A stretch of 50,287 bases of DNA from Deltaproteobacteria bacterium (GTDB taxonomy: Bacteria; Desulfobacterota; Desulfuromonadia; Geobacterales; Pseudopelobacteraceae): contig JAJYBH010000009.1 of NCBI GenBank assembly GCA_021779135.1, forward strand, positions 1 to 50,287, in the 5' to 3' direction. Under the pieces are notes generated by a model that searched no databases, was not told where the DNA came from, and was given only the letters and a program-made list of their open reading frames with translations. Below, in pieces: positions 35,070 to 44,742 of this stretch. How positions within the stretch are numbered: position 1 is the first letter of the stretch; the number at the start of each line of letters is the position of its first letter. The position numbers and the translations under genes were made by a program.

Positions 35070-35867
35070 ATGAACTCCGAACTCAATGAACGGCACGTCG
35101 ATAAAACCGAGAGCATCAAGCGCGGCATCTATATACTCCCCAATCTGGTAACCACCGGTAGTCTGTTTGCCGGTTTCTACAGCCTGGTCTCCACCTTGAA
35201 CGGCAATTTCAGCGCAGCGGCCATCTGGATCTTCATCTCGGCCATCTGCGACGGTCTGGATGGCAAGGTTGCGCGCATGACCGGCACCACCAGTAAATTC
35301 GGCGTGGAATATGACTCCCTGGCGGATCTGGTAGCCTTCGGCGTCACGCCGGGTCTGATGATGTACGCCTGGGCGCTCAAGCCGTTCGGTCGGCTCGGCT
35401 GGCTGGCGGCCTTCCTTTTTGTTGTCTGCGGCGCTCTGCGACTGGCTCGCTTCAACGTTCAGGTCAACACCGTTGAAAGCAAACGCTTCGTGGGGCTCCC
35501 GATTCCGGCAGCCGCCAGCGCGGTTGCATCAACGGTGCTGCTGTTTCATCATTTCGGCTGGCCCAGTTCCTTCAAAAGGCTGGCAATCATCGCCCTGATC
35601 TATTTACTGGCCTTCCTGATGGTCTCAAACTTTCGCTATTATTCTTTCAAGGACCCGGCGCTAATCAGACGTCAGCCATTCGGTTTTCTGCTGCTGGCGG
35701 TTGTATTGCTGATTGTTGTGGCCGCAGAACCTGTATTGATGATTTTTGCCATCATGCTGACCTATGTCCTGTCGGGTCCGGTCGGTTTCGTGCTGGGCTG
35801 GCCGCGTCGACGCCGACTTGAGAAGGCGGTTCACAAGGGACATGAAGCGTCTCACCGTGAAGGTTGA
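35070..35867 (+). CDS. pssA: CDP-diacylglycerol-serine O-phosphatidyltransferase
   Basis: The 265-residue protein has about eight membrane helices and the CDP-alcohol phosphotransferase motif D-G-x2-A-R-x8-G-x3-D-x3-D, here DGLDGKVARMTGTTSKFGVEYD with SLAD next. The opening IYILPNLVTTGSLFAGF is typical of PssA. It makes phosphatidylserine, the substrate of the Psd enzyme encoded just upstream, in one operon. Confidence 0.95.
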   Translation: MNSELNERHVDKTESIKRGIYILPNLVTTGSLFAGFYSLVSTLNGNFSAAAIWIFISAICDGLDGKVARMTGTTSKFGVEYDSLADLVAFGVTPGLMMYAWALKPFGRLGWLAAFLFVVCGALRLARFNVQVNTVESKRFVGLPIPAAASAVASTVLLFHHFGWPSSFKRLAIIALIYLLAFLMVSNFRYYSFKDPALIRRQPFGFLLLAVVLLIVVAAEPVLMIFAIMLTYVLSGPVGFVLGWPRRRRLEKAVHKGHEASHREG

Positions 35868-35883
35868 CGAACGTGGAGTGTGC

Positions 35884-36354
35884 TCAGTCTATGTCGTATA
35901 GCTGTGCGGATATTCCCGAGGGAGTAATCTCCAGAATGGCGAAGGATTTTCTCGGTGCGGTGCGCAGCAGGGTTCCGGGATTAACGGCCAGTATGCCTGA
36001 CAGGGTAGTAACTGTTGCTCGATGCGTGTGTCCGAACAGGACGGCGTCTGCCCCCGCCTCTCTGGCCCGATTAACAAGTGTGCCCAAGCCACCCTTGACT
36101 CCGTAGGCATCTCCATGCACCAGCAGCAGCCTCTTTCCCTCGCATTCCAAGAGCAATTCCCGCGGCGAATCGGACCCGGTATCGCAATTCCCGGCTACAT
36201 GGATGACCTTGCTATCCAGAGCAAGTGCAAGATATTCGGCGTCCTCGCCACCATCGCCGAGATGGAACAGGGCATCGAAGGTATCGGCCATCTCGCAGGC
36301 AAGCAGGGCGAGGGGTACATTCCCGTGGCTATCCGATATAACGAGTATGCGCAT
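35884..36354 (-). CDS. YfcE-like metallophosphoesterase
   Basis: The 156-residue protein has the calcineurin-like fold in its short YfcE form: metal ligands in VISDSHGN, HLGDGGED, VAGNCDTG, LLVHGD and FGHTHRA. Such enzymes hydrolyse phosphodiesters with manganese. The ATG at 36354 begins exactly at the first strand (MRILVISDSHG); an upstream in-frame extension to 36594 overlaps the divergent sppA gene and is not family-like. Substrate is unknown. It converges on pssA. Confidence 0.9.
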   Translation of the reverse strand: MRILVISDSHGNVPLALLACEMADTFDALFHLGDGGEDAEYLALALDSKVIHVAGNCDTGSDSPRELLLECEGKRLLLVHGDAYGVKGGLGTLVNRAREAGADAVLFGHTHRATVTTLSGILAVNPGTLLRTAPRKSFAILEITPSGISAQLYDID

Positions 36355-36418
36355 GGTGTCACTGTACCAGATTCTACTTTCTAATGAAAATACAAATGAC
36401 GTATTCGGGTGACCTGAC

Positions 36419-37300
36419 ATGTCAAAAAAGATCATCATAATCGGTGCAGCCATCTTCATCTTTCTTTGTCTTCTCTTTGTCGGCTCCGTCTTTATCGCCA
36501 AAGCGTTGCTGGGAACCGGCGAGAGGCAATTTGTGGACAAGCCGGGCATCGGTCTGGTTGAAGTAAAGGGAATGATACTGGATTCGCGGGACACTGTCCG
36601 CCAGTTGCGCTATTTCCTCAAAAAAGATGATATCAAGGCTGTGGTGCTGCGGGTCGATTCCCCCGGCGGGGTGGTAGCCCCCTCGCAGGAGATCTATGAA
36701 GAGGTCAAGAAGTTTGCCGCCAAAAAGAAGATCATCGTTTCCATGGGAAGCCTGGCCGCTTCGGGTGGATACTACATTTCCGCACCGGCCAACCTGATCT
36801 ATGCCAACCCCGGCACCATCACCGCCAGTATCGGTGTCATTATCAAGCTATCCAATATCGAGGCCCTGATGGACAAGATCGGCATCAAGGCCACGGTAAT
36901 CAAGACCGGTAAATTCAAGGACTCTGGCTCACCGGTGCGGGAACTGACCAAGGAGGACCGGGCCATGTTCCAGTCGGTGATTGACAGTACCCATAACCAG
37001 TTCGTCAGGGCGGTAGCCAGCGGGCGCAAATTGCCCGAGGATGAGGTGCGCAAGATTGCTGACGGGCGCGTACTTTCAGGTGAACAGGCCCTGGCGCTCA
37101 AACTGGTGGACCGCCTGGGGACCTTGCAGGATGCCATCGAAGAGGCCGGAAAGCTTTCTGGAATCAAGGAGGAGCCAGAGGTGATTCTGGCGCCTAAGAG
37201 GAAATTCAATTATCTGGACCTGCTCTCGGATAGTGTGGACAGTACGTTTGAAGGGGCGCTTAACAAGGCGGGTCGGGGCATGCAACTGATGTATGAGTGA
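36419..37300 (+). CDS. sppA: Signal peptide peptidase SppA (short form)
   Basis: The 293-residue protein has one N-terminal membrane helix (IIIIGAAIFIFLCLLFVGS). The ClpP-like protease domain includes RVDSPGGVVAPSQEIYE, the nucleophile Ser in MGSLAASGGYYI, GTITASIGVI and the catalytic Lys region IKTGKFKDSGSPVR. It degrades signal peptides left in the membrane. The length fits the single-domain type. It is divergent from the phosphoesterase gene. Confidence 0.93.
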   Translation: MSKKIIIIGAAIFIFLCLLFVGSVFIAKALLGTGERQFVDKPGIGLVEVKGMILDSRDTVRQLRYFLKKDDIKAVVLRVDSPGGVVAPSQEIYEEVKKFAAKKKIIVSMGSLAASGGYYISAPANLIYANPGTITASIGVIIKLSNIEALMDKIGIKATVIKTGKFKDSGSPVRELTKEDRAMFQSVIDSTHNQFVRAVASGRKLPEDEVRKIADGRVLSGEQALALKLVDRLGTLQDAIEEAGKLSGIKEEPEVILAPKRKFNYLDLLSDSVDSTFEGALNKAGRGMQLMYE

Positions 37301-37321
37301 GGGGTGATTGCTCACCCCTCA
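37298..37321. terminator. Bidirectional terminator between sppA and the DAHP synthase gene
   Basis: TGAGGGGTGA and TCACCCCTCA form a perfect 10-bp stem around TTGC. It begins at the sppA stop codon. On the plus strand a TTTTTT run follows 13 bases later. The genes on either side converge here. Confidence 0.75.
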
Positions 37322-37330
37322 CCGCATTGG

Positions 37331-38383
37331 TCATTTTTTGTTCTGAAGCCTTTTGTGCGCATCAAGCAGGATTTTTTCGGTGGTGGCCCAGTCGATGCAG
37401 GCATCGGTGATTGATACCCCGTATTTCAGTTGGCTGAGGTCGGCGGCTATTTTCTGGTTCCCGCCCTCGATGTTGCTCTCGATCATCACGCCGGAGATGG
37501 AGCTGTTGCCGTCCACAACCTGCTGAACGACGTTTTCCAGCACTTCGGGCTGTTTCAGGTAATCCTTGTTGGAATTGCCGTGGCTGCAATCAACCATGAT
37601 GGTTGGAAACAGACCGTTCTTTTTAAGGCTTTCCTCGGTAAGCGCGATATCTTCCGCATGGTAGTTGACCTTACGCGAGCCGCCCCGCAGAACGATATGC
37701 ACGTCTGGATTGCCCGTGGTCTGGATGATGGAAGTGCGTCCCTCCCGGTTTATGCCGAGAAAGCTGTGCGGATGCTGGGCCGCTTTCATGGCATCCATTG
37801 CGATCTGCAGGTTGCCGTCCGTGCCGTTTTTGAAACCGACCGGGAAAGAGAGCCCGCTGGACATCTCGCGATGAGTCTGCGATTCGGTGGTGCGGGCGCC
37901 GATGGCTCCCCAGCTGATCATATCGGCTACGTATTCGGGTGTGATCGGGTCAAGCATTTCATTGGCCACCGGCACCTCAAGTTCCGTTAACCTGAGAAGC
38001 AAACCCCTGGCAATGCCCAGACCCTTTGAAATGAGGTGGGAACCGTTCATGTCCGGGTCATTGATCAGCCCTTTCCAACCGACGGTGGTGCGAGGTTTTT
38101 CAAAATAGACCCGCATCACCAGCATGAGTTGATCGTCAACGCGGCGGGCCAGGGCCGCCAGGCGTCTGGCGTAGTCAATGGCGGCATCGGTGTCATGGAT
38201 GGAGCAGGGGCCAACGACTACCATCAGTCGTCGGTCGCGGCGTTGAAGGATGTCCTTCAGGCATTCGCGGCTCCTGTTGACAAACTCGGCGCGCGCGGCG
38301 GAAAGCGGAAAGACCTGGCGCAGGTCGGCAGGTGCTATGATGGGCGTGATGCCGGTAATCTTGAGGTTGTTGGTCTTGATCAT
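37331..38383 (-). CDS. 3-deoxy-7-phosphoheptulonate (DAHP) synthase, class I AroG/F/H type
   Basis: The 350-residue protein has VVGPCSIHDTDAAIDYARRL, RVYFEKPRTTVGWKG, GARTTESQTHREM, FKNGTDG and VDCSHGNSNKD, with the metal ligands Cys, His, Glu and Asp of the AroG family. It condenses phosphoenolpyruvate and erythrose 4-phosphate, the first step of the shikimate pathway. Which aromatic amino acid inhibits it cannot be read from sequence. Confidence 0.95.
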   Translation of the reverse strand: MIKTNNLKITGITPIIAPADLRQVFPLSAARAEFVNRSRECLKDILQRRDRRLMVVVGPCSIHDTDAAIDYARRLAALARRVDDQLMLVMRVYFEKPRTTVGWKGLINDPDMNGSHLISKGLGIARGLLLRLTELEVPVANEMLDPITPEYVADMISWGAIGARTTESQTHREMSSGLSFPVGFKNGTDGNLQIAMDAMKAAQHPHSFLGINREGRTSIIQTTGNPDVHIVLRGGSRKVNYHAEDIALTEESLKKNGLFPTIMVDCSHGNSNKDYLKQPEVLENVVQQVVDGNSSISGVMIESNIEGGNQKIAADLSQLKYGVSITDACIDWATTEKILLDAHKRLQNKK

Positions 38384-38527
38384 CTCAGGTGGTCTCCCGG
38401 TGTGGTGAATGAGCTGTTATAGTGCCTCTTTGCAGCTTTTGTCAATCAACTCTGCTTATTTTTCTACAAATCAGGTGGTTGAATTATATCAAACGAATGT
38501 ATCCAGTCTAACTTCGGGGGATCGAAC

Positions 38528-39085
38528 ATGAAACGGGCGGTGTTTATTGATCGTGATGGAACGCTTAACGAGGAAAAGGAATACCTCTACCGCACAGAGG
38601 ACTTTGCCTTCATTCCCGGCGCGCCGCAAGCGATACGGTTGTTGAATGAAGCCGGTTATCTGGTGATTGTCGTCAGCAACCAGTCCGGAGTGGCGCGGGG
38701 CTATTATACCGAAGAGGATGTGCACCTGCTGCACAGGTATATATCATCTCAGCTGGAGCTGGCCGGCGCCCGCGTGGATGCCTGGTTCTACTGCCCGCAT
38801 CATCCGTCTGGGCGGGGAAGTTACGCACTCCCCTGCCATTGCCGCAAGCCGCTGCCCGGCATGCTTCTGGAGGCCGCCAGGCGTTTTGATATTGACCTGG
38901 AATCTTCAATCATGATCGGCGACAAGCTGGTTGACGTGGAGGCGGGAAACGCGGCCGGTTGCCGGTCGATCCTGGTGCGGACCGGCTATGGCTCGAATGA
39001 AGAGCACAGGTGCCCCGACAATACTGAAGTTTTTGATAATCTGCCGGCAGTGGCGGAAAGCCTCGCAGAGAAGGTTGTGATGTAG
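38528..39085 (+). CDS. gmhB: D-glycero-D-manno-heptose 1,7-bisphosphate 7-phosphatase
   Basis: The 185-residue HAD-family protein has the nucleophile motif FIDRDGTLNEE, motif II VVSNQSGVARGYY, the zinc loop CPHHPSGRGSYALPCHCRKP and motif IV MIGDKLVDVEAG. The zinc loop marks the GmhB/HisB-N group. It acts in ADP-heptose supply for lipopolysaccharide inner core. GGGGG and an AT-rich leader precede the ATG. The sugar nucleotide gene rmlA follows. Confidence 0.92.
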   Translation: MKRAVFIDRDGTLNEEKEYLYRTEDFAFIPGAPQAIRLLNEAGYLVIVVSNQSGVARGYYTEEDVHLLHRYISSQLELAGARVDAWFYCPHHPSGRGSYALPCHCRKPLPGMLLEAARRFDIDLESSIMIGDKLVDVEAGNAAGCRSILVRTGYGSNEEHRCPDNTEVFDNLPAVAESLAEKVVM

Positions 39086-39153
39086 TTTGACACTCTGCGG
39101 GCAGACGTGTAGAATTTAAAATTTACCATGCATTCCGAAAGGATCAGTTACAG

Positions 39154-40050
39154 ATGAAACAACCAATTCGCAAAGGGATCATCCTGGCCGGCGGCGCAGG
39201 CAGCCGACTTTACCCCCTGACCCTGGTCGCCAGCAAACAGTTGCAGCCGGTCTACGACAAGCCGATGATATACTACCCGTTGGCGACTCTTATGACGGCC
39301 GGCATCAACGATATACTCCTCATATCCACTCCACATGATACCCCCCGTTTTCAGGCCCTGCTCGGTGATGGATCCCGTTGGGGAATCAAGCTCTCCTACA
39401 AAATACAGCCCGAACCGAAGGGGATTGCCCAGGCCTTCCTGGTTGGCGAAGAGTTCATAGACAATCAGCCGGTTTGCCTGATTCTGGGAGATAACATCTT
39501 TTACGGAAAGATGAACCTGGACCGCATTGTGGCAGACTTTGAGGGTGGGGCGCGCATATTCGGGTATCCGGTGCAGGATCCGGAGCGTTATGGCGTGGTC
39601 GAGTTTGACGCTGGCGGAACGGTTATCAGTATCGAAGAGAAACCGAAACACCCTAAGTCTCACTATGCCGTCCCCGGACTGTACCTTTACGGCTCCGATG
39701 TAGTGAGGGTTGCCAAATCGATCACTCCATCCCCGCGCGGCGAGCTCGAAATCACGGATGTCAACCTTGATTACCTGAGCCGTGGCGCATTGACGGTTGA
39801 GCGTCTGGGCCGCGGAATTGCCTGGCTTGACACCGGAACCCACAAGAGCCTGCTGGAGGCCGGCAATTATATCGAGATCATTGAATCCCGCCAGGGGATG
39901 AAGATCGCCTGCCTGGAGGAAATTGCCCTGAGGCGTGGCTTTATCGATTGTGCCCATATGCGGCGGATAATCGGAGAAACCCCCGCATCGCCCTACCGTG
40001 AGTATCTTCAGCAAGTGTACGATGAAACTGAGCTGTGCGGGACACACTAA
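39154..40050 (+). CDS. rmlA: Glucose-1-phosphate thymidylyltransferase
   Basis: The 298-residue protein has the nucleotidyltransferase signature [60 protein letters not shown] and [10 protein letters not shown]. It makes dTDP-glucose for surface sugars such as rhamnose. No rmlB, rmlC or rmlD gene is nearby, so the pathway partners lie elsewhere. AAAGGA precedes the ATG. Confidence 0.96.
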   Translation: MKQPIRKGIILAGGAGSRLYPLTLVASKQLQPVYDKPMIYYPLATLMTAGINDILLISTPHDTPRFQALLGDGSRWGIKLSYKIQPEPKGIAQAFLVGEEFIDNQPVCLILGDNIFYGKMNLDRIVADFEGGARIFGYPVQDPERYGVVEFDAGGTVISIEEKPKHPKSHYAVPGLYLYGSDVVRVAKSITPSPRGELEITDVNLDYLSRGALTVERLGRGIAWLDTGTHKSLLEAGNYIEIIESRQGMKIACLEEIALRRGFIDCAHMRRIIGETPASPYREYLQQVYDETELCGTH

Positions 40051-40140
40051 CGTTCCCGGTTTCTGCTCCACCAAGACACGAGAGTTGATGAAGTAATTGC
40101 GGTACGCCCAAAACCCGGCGTGGACGCATGGTAAAACACT

Positions 40141-40962
40141 ATGGAATTTCTGAAAAAATACGGTTTCGTAATCCTGGCAGGCGGCGGGATCTTCGCGGCA
40201 CTGATATTCTATTCACTTAATATTCCTCACAAGCGCAGCGCCAATTTTGTCGAGCGGGGTGTGATGATGCTGTTCGCACCGGTGATGAAGCCTGCGGCCC
40301 GGGTGAGCGGATTCATTGAAGATGTCAGGGACAACTATCTTAATCTGGTGGGAGTCCGCCAGGAAAACCTGCAGTTGCGCGATGAGGTCAAGGGGCTTAA
40401 CACCCGGATTGTGGCCGCCGCTGAAACTGCCCTGGCGAATCAGAGGCTGGAAAAGCTCCTCGGGATGAAGGGCACCATCAAGGCCCCCACTCTGACGGTT
40501 TCGGTAGTCGGTGAAGATTTAAGTTCATGGTTCAAGACTCTGGTGATCGATCAAGGAAGCAGTAGCGGTATCGTTGAAGGAATGGCGGTGGTTGCGGCGG
40601 ACGGTGTCGTCGGCCAGATTGTCAAGGTGGCTCCCACCACCTCCCGGGTCCTGTTGCTGACAGACCATTCCAGTGGTATCTCCGCAACTATCCAGCGTTC
40701 ACGGGCACGGGGCGTGGTGAAAGGGAAGGGTGACGGCCTATGCTCGCTGGAATTCACCACTCGCGAAGAGGATGTCAAGGTCGGCGATATGGTGATCACG
40801 TCGGGCATCGGTGGCGTATTCCTCAAGGGAATACCCATTGGCGAAGTAACCATGGTCAAACGGGGAGAGTACGGGATCTTCCAGACTGTCACCATTCGGC
40901 CTCTCGTCAATCTGTCCCATCTTGAAGAAGCCCTGGTAGTGCTGAGGGAACCTCATGATTAG
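40141..40962 (+). CDS. mreC: Rod shape-determining protein MreC
   Basis: The 273-residue protein has one N-terminal membrane helix, a coiled coil (VRQENLQLRDEVKGLNTRI) and the periplasmic beta-barrels with VVAADGVVGQIVKVAPTTSRVLLLTDHSSGI and GLCSLEF. MreC bridges MreB, MreD and the PBP2-RodA synthase. Its stop overlaps the mreD start by 8 bases. No mreB gene is in the window; the unit begins at mreC here. Confidence 0.95.
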   Translation: MEFLKKYGFVILAGGGIFAALIFYSLNIPHKRSANFVERGVMMLFAPVMKPAARVSGFIEDVRDNYLNLVGVRQENLQLRDEVKGLNTRIVAAAETALANQRLEKLLGMKGTIKAPTLTVSVVGEDLSSWFKTLVIDQGSSSGIVEGMAVVAADGVVGQIVKVAPTTSRVLLLTDHSSGISATIQRSRARGVVKGKGDGLCSLEFTTREEDVKVGDMVITSGIGGVFLKGIPIGEVTMVKRGEYGIFQTVTIRPLVNLSHLEEALVVLREPHD

Positions 40963-41443
40963 GAATATCTCGGTGCTTTTCGGCCTGGTCCTGACAGTGG
41001 TTCTACAGACCTCGGTATTGCCGGTTCATGTGGCGGATGCCTTCAAGCCGGATCTGCTTCTGGTTGCGATGGTCTATCTGGCCCTGCGCGGACCCGTTGC
41101 TTCAGGCGCTCTTCTGGTATGGATCCTGGGTCTGTTAAAGGACATATTCAGCGGCCTTTATCTGGGCTTGAATGCCTTTTCCTTCCTGATCATCTTTATT
41201 GTCATTAAAAATATCTCGGATCTTTTGTATGCCGAAAGCGGCGAACTTTTCGTGGTCACCGTCAGTGCCGCAACAGCGGCGTGCGTGACCGCCAACCTGA
41301 TCCTGCTGCTCATGCTGACCTCCACCCCCGGGATTTCATATTCCATGATCTCCGGGTTCCTGCCCCATCTGCTCGCCAATGCCTTTGCCGCGTCACTTGT
41401 CACGCTGCTGCCGGTATTTTCATCGCCACAGGAAGCGCTATGA
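40955..41443 (+). CDS. mreD: Rod shape-determining protein MreD
   Basis: The 162-residue protein has about five membrane helices and the MreD pattern VADAFKPDLLLVAMVYLALRGP, LGLLKDIFSGLYLGLNAFSFL. It lies between mreC and mrdA, overlapping both, which is the conserved order. It helps locate cell-wall synthesis along the cylinder. Confidence 0.93.
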   Translation: MIRNISVLFGLVLTVVLQTSVLPVHVADAFKPDLLLVAMVYLALRGPVASGALLVWILGLLKDIFSGLYLGLNAFSFLIIFIVIKNISDLLYAESGELFVVTVSAATAACVTANLILLLMLTSTPGISYSMISGFLPHLLANAFAASLVTLLPVFSSPQEAL

Positions 41444-43362
41444 AGGGTCAGCGCTTTGTTCGAGAGGTGATGGAGTCCAAGCAGCGGATTCTGGTTATCT
41501 CCTTTGTAGTCGGGGGGATTTTCCTGTTGCTGTTGCTGCGCCTGTGGCACCTGCAGATTCTCAATACCGACGATTATCGCAGCATGTCCGAAAACAACCG
41601 GCTTCGCTTCGTTCCGGTGGCGGCATCCCGCGGGGCCATCATGGATCGCTTCGGCAAGGTCCTGGTCAGTAACCGTCCGTCGTTCAGTCTGGCGGTGGTC
41701 CCCCAGGAGATGAAAGACAAGGATGGACTGTTTAACCGTCTTACCAGCCTGCTTGGGCTCGACCGGCGGGAGCTGGATGAGCGCTGGAACAAACTCATGG
41801 GGCGCGCCAAGTATTACCCGGTTGTGCTGGCATCCAACATAAGCCGTGACCAGGTGGAAATCATCGAAGAGAACCGCTTGCGCCTGCCGGGGGTTGAAAT
41901 AGAAATGAAACCGGTCCGGGAATACTCCAGTAATCTCCTGGCTGCGCATCTGCTGGGGTATATCGGCGAAATCTCGGATGACGAACTAGATAGGAAGGGA
42001 TACGAGGAATACAATCCGGGAGACTATGTCGGCAAGAACGGCATCGAACAGAACTGGGAAAATGAACTGCATGGAAACGACGGCGGCCGACAGCTGGAGG
42101 TGGATGCCCGCGGCCGAGTCCTGCGGACAATCTCTGAATCCTACCCGACCGTGGGCAACAGTGTCGTGTTGACCATTGATGCGAGTATACAGAAACAGGC
42201 TGAAAAGGCATTTGGCGATCAGGCCGGGGCGGCCGTTGCAATGGATGTCAACAGCGGAGAGGTTCTGGCCTTCGTCAGTAACCCATCTTTTGACCCAGCC
42301 CTGTTCAGCGGCAAGCTTCCGGCCGATGTATGGAAATCCTATCTCGATGACATCCGTCACCCTCTGGAAAACAAGGCCCTGACCGGCCAGTATCCCCCGG
42401 GATCGACCTTCAAGATCATCACCGCCCTTGCCGGCCTTGAAAATGGCCTGATCACCGATTCCACTTCGGTAAACTGCACCGGCTCCTACGAGCTGGGCGG
42501 ATCGACCTTCAAATGTTGGAACAAGCATGGTCACGGCATAACCAGTTTGAAAAAATCCCTGCGGGAATCGTGCGACGTTTATTACTATCAACTTGGTGAA
42601 CGGCTGGGCGTTGATCAGATTGCCAAAACCGCTCAGAAATTCATGCTGGGAGCGCCGCTGGGCATCGGTCTGAACCATGAAAAACCGGGCTTGATCCCTA
42701 CTTCGGAGTGGAAGCAGAAGCGCCTCGGCAAGCGCTGGTATCACGGCGAGACGCTGTCGGTGGCCATCGGACAGGGCTATGTGCTGATGACACCCATCCA
42801 GCTGGCCTCCATGATATCTACCGTTGCCAACGAAGGAACGGTTTATCGGCCTTTTCTGGTCAAACGTATCGTTGATTCAGACGGCAAGTCACTGAAAGAA
42901 TTCAAACCGGTGGTCATCGGACGGACCGGAATCTCCCCGGCCAATTTCCGGTTGGTCAAACAGGGCTTGTTCGCGGTTGTCAATGAGCCAGGTGGCACCG
43001 GCGGTGTGGCCCGTCTTTATGACGTACGCGTAGCCGGCAAAACGGGTACGTCGCAGGTTGTCAAGATGCGCGACAGCAAACAGGGAACGCCCTATAAGTA
43101 CCGTGACCATGCCCTTTTCGTAGCCTTTGCTCCCTATGACAAGCCGGAAATAGCCGTTGCCGTGGTTGTGGAGCATGGAGAGCATGGAGGTTCGGCCGCG
43201 GCGCCTATCGCCGCAAGGATACTGAGGGCTTATTTCGACGGCAAGAAGCCGGCTCAAAAACCACCCGCCAAGCATGATACCGTGGATGAGGCGGGCGACA
43301 ATGGAGAAACGCAGCCGCTTGAAACCGAGCCTCGTGTTCGTGGGGATGCCGGAAATGATTGA
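41440..43362 (+). CDS. mrdA: Penicillin-binding protein 2 (elongasome transpeptidase)
   Basis: The 640-residue protein has one membrane helix near the start, a pedestal domain (RGAIMDRFGKVLVSNRPSF) and a transpeptidase domain with SxxK in PPGSTFKIITAL, SxN-like SCD in RESCDVYYYQLG and KTG in VAGKTGTSQVV. It cross-links peptidoglycan together with RodA. The ATG at 41440 overlaps the mreD stop (ATGA). The last ~40 residues are a charged Lys/Pro/Asp tail. Confidence 0.95.
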   Translation: MKGQRFVREVMESKQRILVISFVVGGIFLLLLLRLWHLQILNTDDYRSMSENNRLRFVPVAASRGAIMDRFGKVLVSNRPSFSLAVVPQEMKDKDGLFNRLTSLLGLDRRELDERWNKLMGRAKYYPVVLASNISRDQVEIIEENRLRLPGVEIEMKPVREYSSNLLAAHLLGYIGEISDDELDRKGYEEYNPGDYVGKNGIEQNWENELHGNDGGRQLEVDARGRVLRTISESYPTVGNSVVLTIDASIQKQAEKAFGDQAGAAVAMDVNSGEVLAFVSNPSFDPALFSGKLPADVWKSYLDDIRHPLENKALTGQYPPGSTFKIITALAGLENGLITDSTSVNCTGSYELGGSTFKCWNKHGHGITSLKKSLRESCDVYYYQLGERLGVDQIAKTAQKFMLGAPLGIGLNHEKPGLIPTSEWKQKRLGKRWYHGETLSVAIGQGYVLMTPIQLASMISTVANEGTVYRPFLVKRIVDSDGKSLKEFKPVVIGRTGISPANFRLVKQGLFAVVNEPGGTGGVARLYDVRVAGKTGTSQVVKMRDSKQGTPYKYRDHALFVAFAPYDKPEIAVAVVVEHGEHGGSAAAPIAARILRAYFDGKKPAQKPPAKHDTVDEAGDNGETQPLETEPRVRGDAGND

Positions 43363-44455
43363 TCGCCGTCTGCTGACTAATATTGACTGGATACTGGCCG
43401 GGTTGGTGGTTGCCGTGTGCCTGCTGGGTATTGTCAATATCTACAGCGCGACATCTTCCTACAAAATTGTCGCAACGCCCTATTATATTAAACAAATTTA
43501 TTGGTTTCTGGTCGGGATGTCGATCGCATTGATGGTGTGCATGGTCGATTATCACATTCTTGAGGACCTTTCCTACTGGTTTTACGGAGTGGTTATTATT
43601 CTGCTGGTGGCGGTGCTGGTAATCGGTCGCCGTTCGATGGGCGCCACCCGCTGGCTCAACCTGGGTCTGTTTAATATTCAACCCTCCGAACTGATGAAAA
43701 TTGTCATCATCATCACCTTTGCCCGTTTTTTCAGCAATTACCAGACCGTCGGGGGCCTAACGGTCAAGGATATGCTCTTTCCGTTGGGGTTGTTGTCCAT
43801 CCCCGCGTTGCTGATTATGAAACAGCCGGACCTGGGGACTGCCGTCATTGTGATTCTGGTGGCCATTTCCATCACGGTGTATCGTGGCTTACGCTGGTCT
43901 ACGGTAGTCACGTTTTCACTGGTGACCCTCCCGGTCTTATGGTTGGGCTGGAGCCATTTTCTGCGCCCCTACCAGAAAAACCGGGTTCTGGACTTTCTCA
44001 ACCCGGAACGCTCCCGCCTGGGGAGTGGCTATCATATCATCCAGAGCAAGATTGCCGTCGGTTCCGGCGGTTTCATCGGCAAGGGTTTTCTAAAGGGCAC
44101 CCAGTCCCAGCTTCAATTTCTTCCCGAGCAGCACACCGATTTCGCCTTCTCGGTCTTTTCGGAGGAGTGGGGGTTTGTTGGCTGCCTGGTGCTGATCCTG
44201 CTCTATCTCTCGCTTGTTCTCTGGGGGCTTAACATTGCGCGTCGCTGCAATGACCGTTTTGGAGCATTGCTGGCAGTGGGTGTAACGGCCATGCTCTTCT
44301 GGCACATTGTTATCAACATGGGCATGGTCATCGGCTTGTTCCCGGTGGTCGGCGTTCCCATGCCGTTTTTCTCCTACGGCGGCACATCCATGATCACCTC
44401 CATGGTCGGCATCGGCATCCTCCAGAACATCAGCATGCGAAGATTCATGTTCTGA
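43355..44455 (+). CDS. rodA: RodA, SEDS-family peptidoglycan glycosyltransferase
   Basis: The 366-residue protein has about ten membrane helices and the SEDS motifs: GRRSMGATRWLNLGLFNIQPSE, LLIMKQPDLGTAVIV, KGTQSQLQFLPEQHTDFAFSVFSEEWG and GVPMPFFSYGGTSM. It polymerises glycan strands as partner of PBP2. The ATG at 43355 overlaps the mrdA stop by 8 bases; a longer frame to 43274 runs inside mrdA and is unlikely. Confidence 0.95.
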   Translation: MIDRRLLTNIDWILAGLVVAVCLLGIVNIYSATSSYKIVATPYYIKQIYWFLVGMSIALMVCMVDYHILEDLSYWFYGVVIILLVAVLVIGRRSMGATRWLNLGLFNIQPSELMKIVIIITFARFFSNYQTVGGLTVKDMLFPLGLLSIPALLIMKQPDLGTAVIVILVAISITVYRGLRWSTVVTFSLVTLPVLWLGWSHFLRPYQKNRVLDFLNPERSRLGSGYHIIQSKIAVGSGGFIGKGFLKGTQSQLQFLPEQHTDFAFSVFSEEWGFVGCLVLILLYLSLVLWGLNIARRCNDRFGALLAVGVTAMLFWHIVINMGMVIGLFPVVGVPMPFFSYGGTSMITSMVGIGILQNISMRRFMF

Positions 44456-44473
44456 CGGGTGTGAAAACATGTG

Positions 44474-44510
44474 TTGACAAATAGCACATAAAAAGTATCA
44501 TTATTTGTGC
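44474..44510 (+). promoter_or_regulatory. Promoter and likely operator of the vapBC pair
   Basis: TTGACA (44474-44479) and TATCAT (44496-44501) have a 16-base spacer. GCACATAA and TTATTTGTGC (44484-44510) form an interrupted dyad over the -10, a probable site for VapB autorepression. Confidence 0.55.
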
Positions 44511-44532
44511 ACAGCTACCACGGAGGCCCATT

Positions 44533-44742
44533 ATGGCGCGAGCAACAATTACGCTACCACAGGATCTGCTTACCGAACTTTTATCGCTAGTTGACGCCAA
44601 AACCAAGACCGAGGCGGTCATTACCGCGGTTAAGGATGAAATTCGTCTGCGTCGCGCGGCTCGCATCAAGTCGATGGCCGGGCAGATGGAGTTCACCGCC
44701 AGTGCCGACGAATTGCGTCATGGAGATCACCGGCTTGGCTAG
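44533..44742 (+). CDS. vapB: VapB-type antitoxin (ribbon-helix-helix)
   Basis: The 69-residue protein starts with a beta strand and helix pair MARATITLPQDLLTELLSLVDAKTKTEAVITAVKDEI, as in ribbon-helix-helix VapB antitoxins of the DUF2191 type. The C-terminal part would neutralise the toxin. GGAGG lies 7 bases before the ATG. It overlaps vapC by 23 bases. Confidence 0.87.
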   Translation: MARATITLPQDLLTELLSLVDAKTKTEAVITAVKDEIRLRRAARIKSMAGQMEFTASADELRHGDHRLG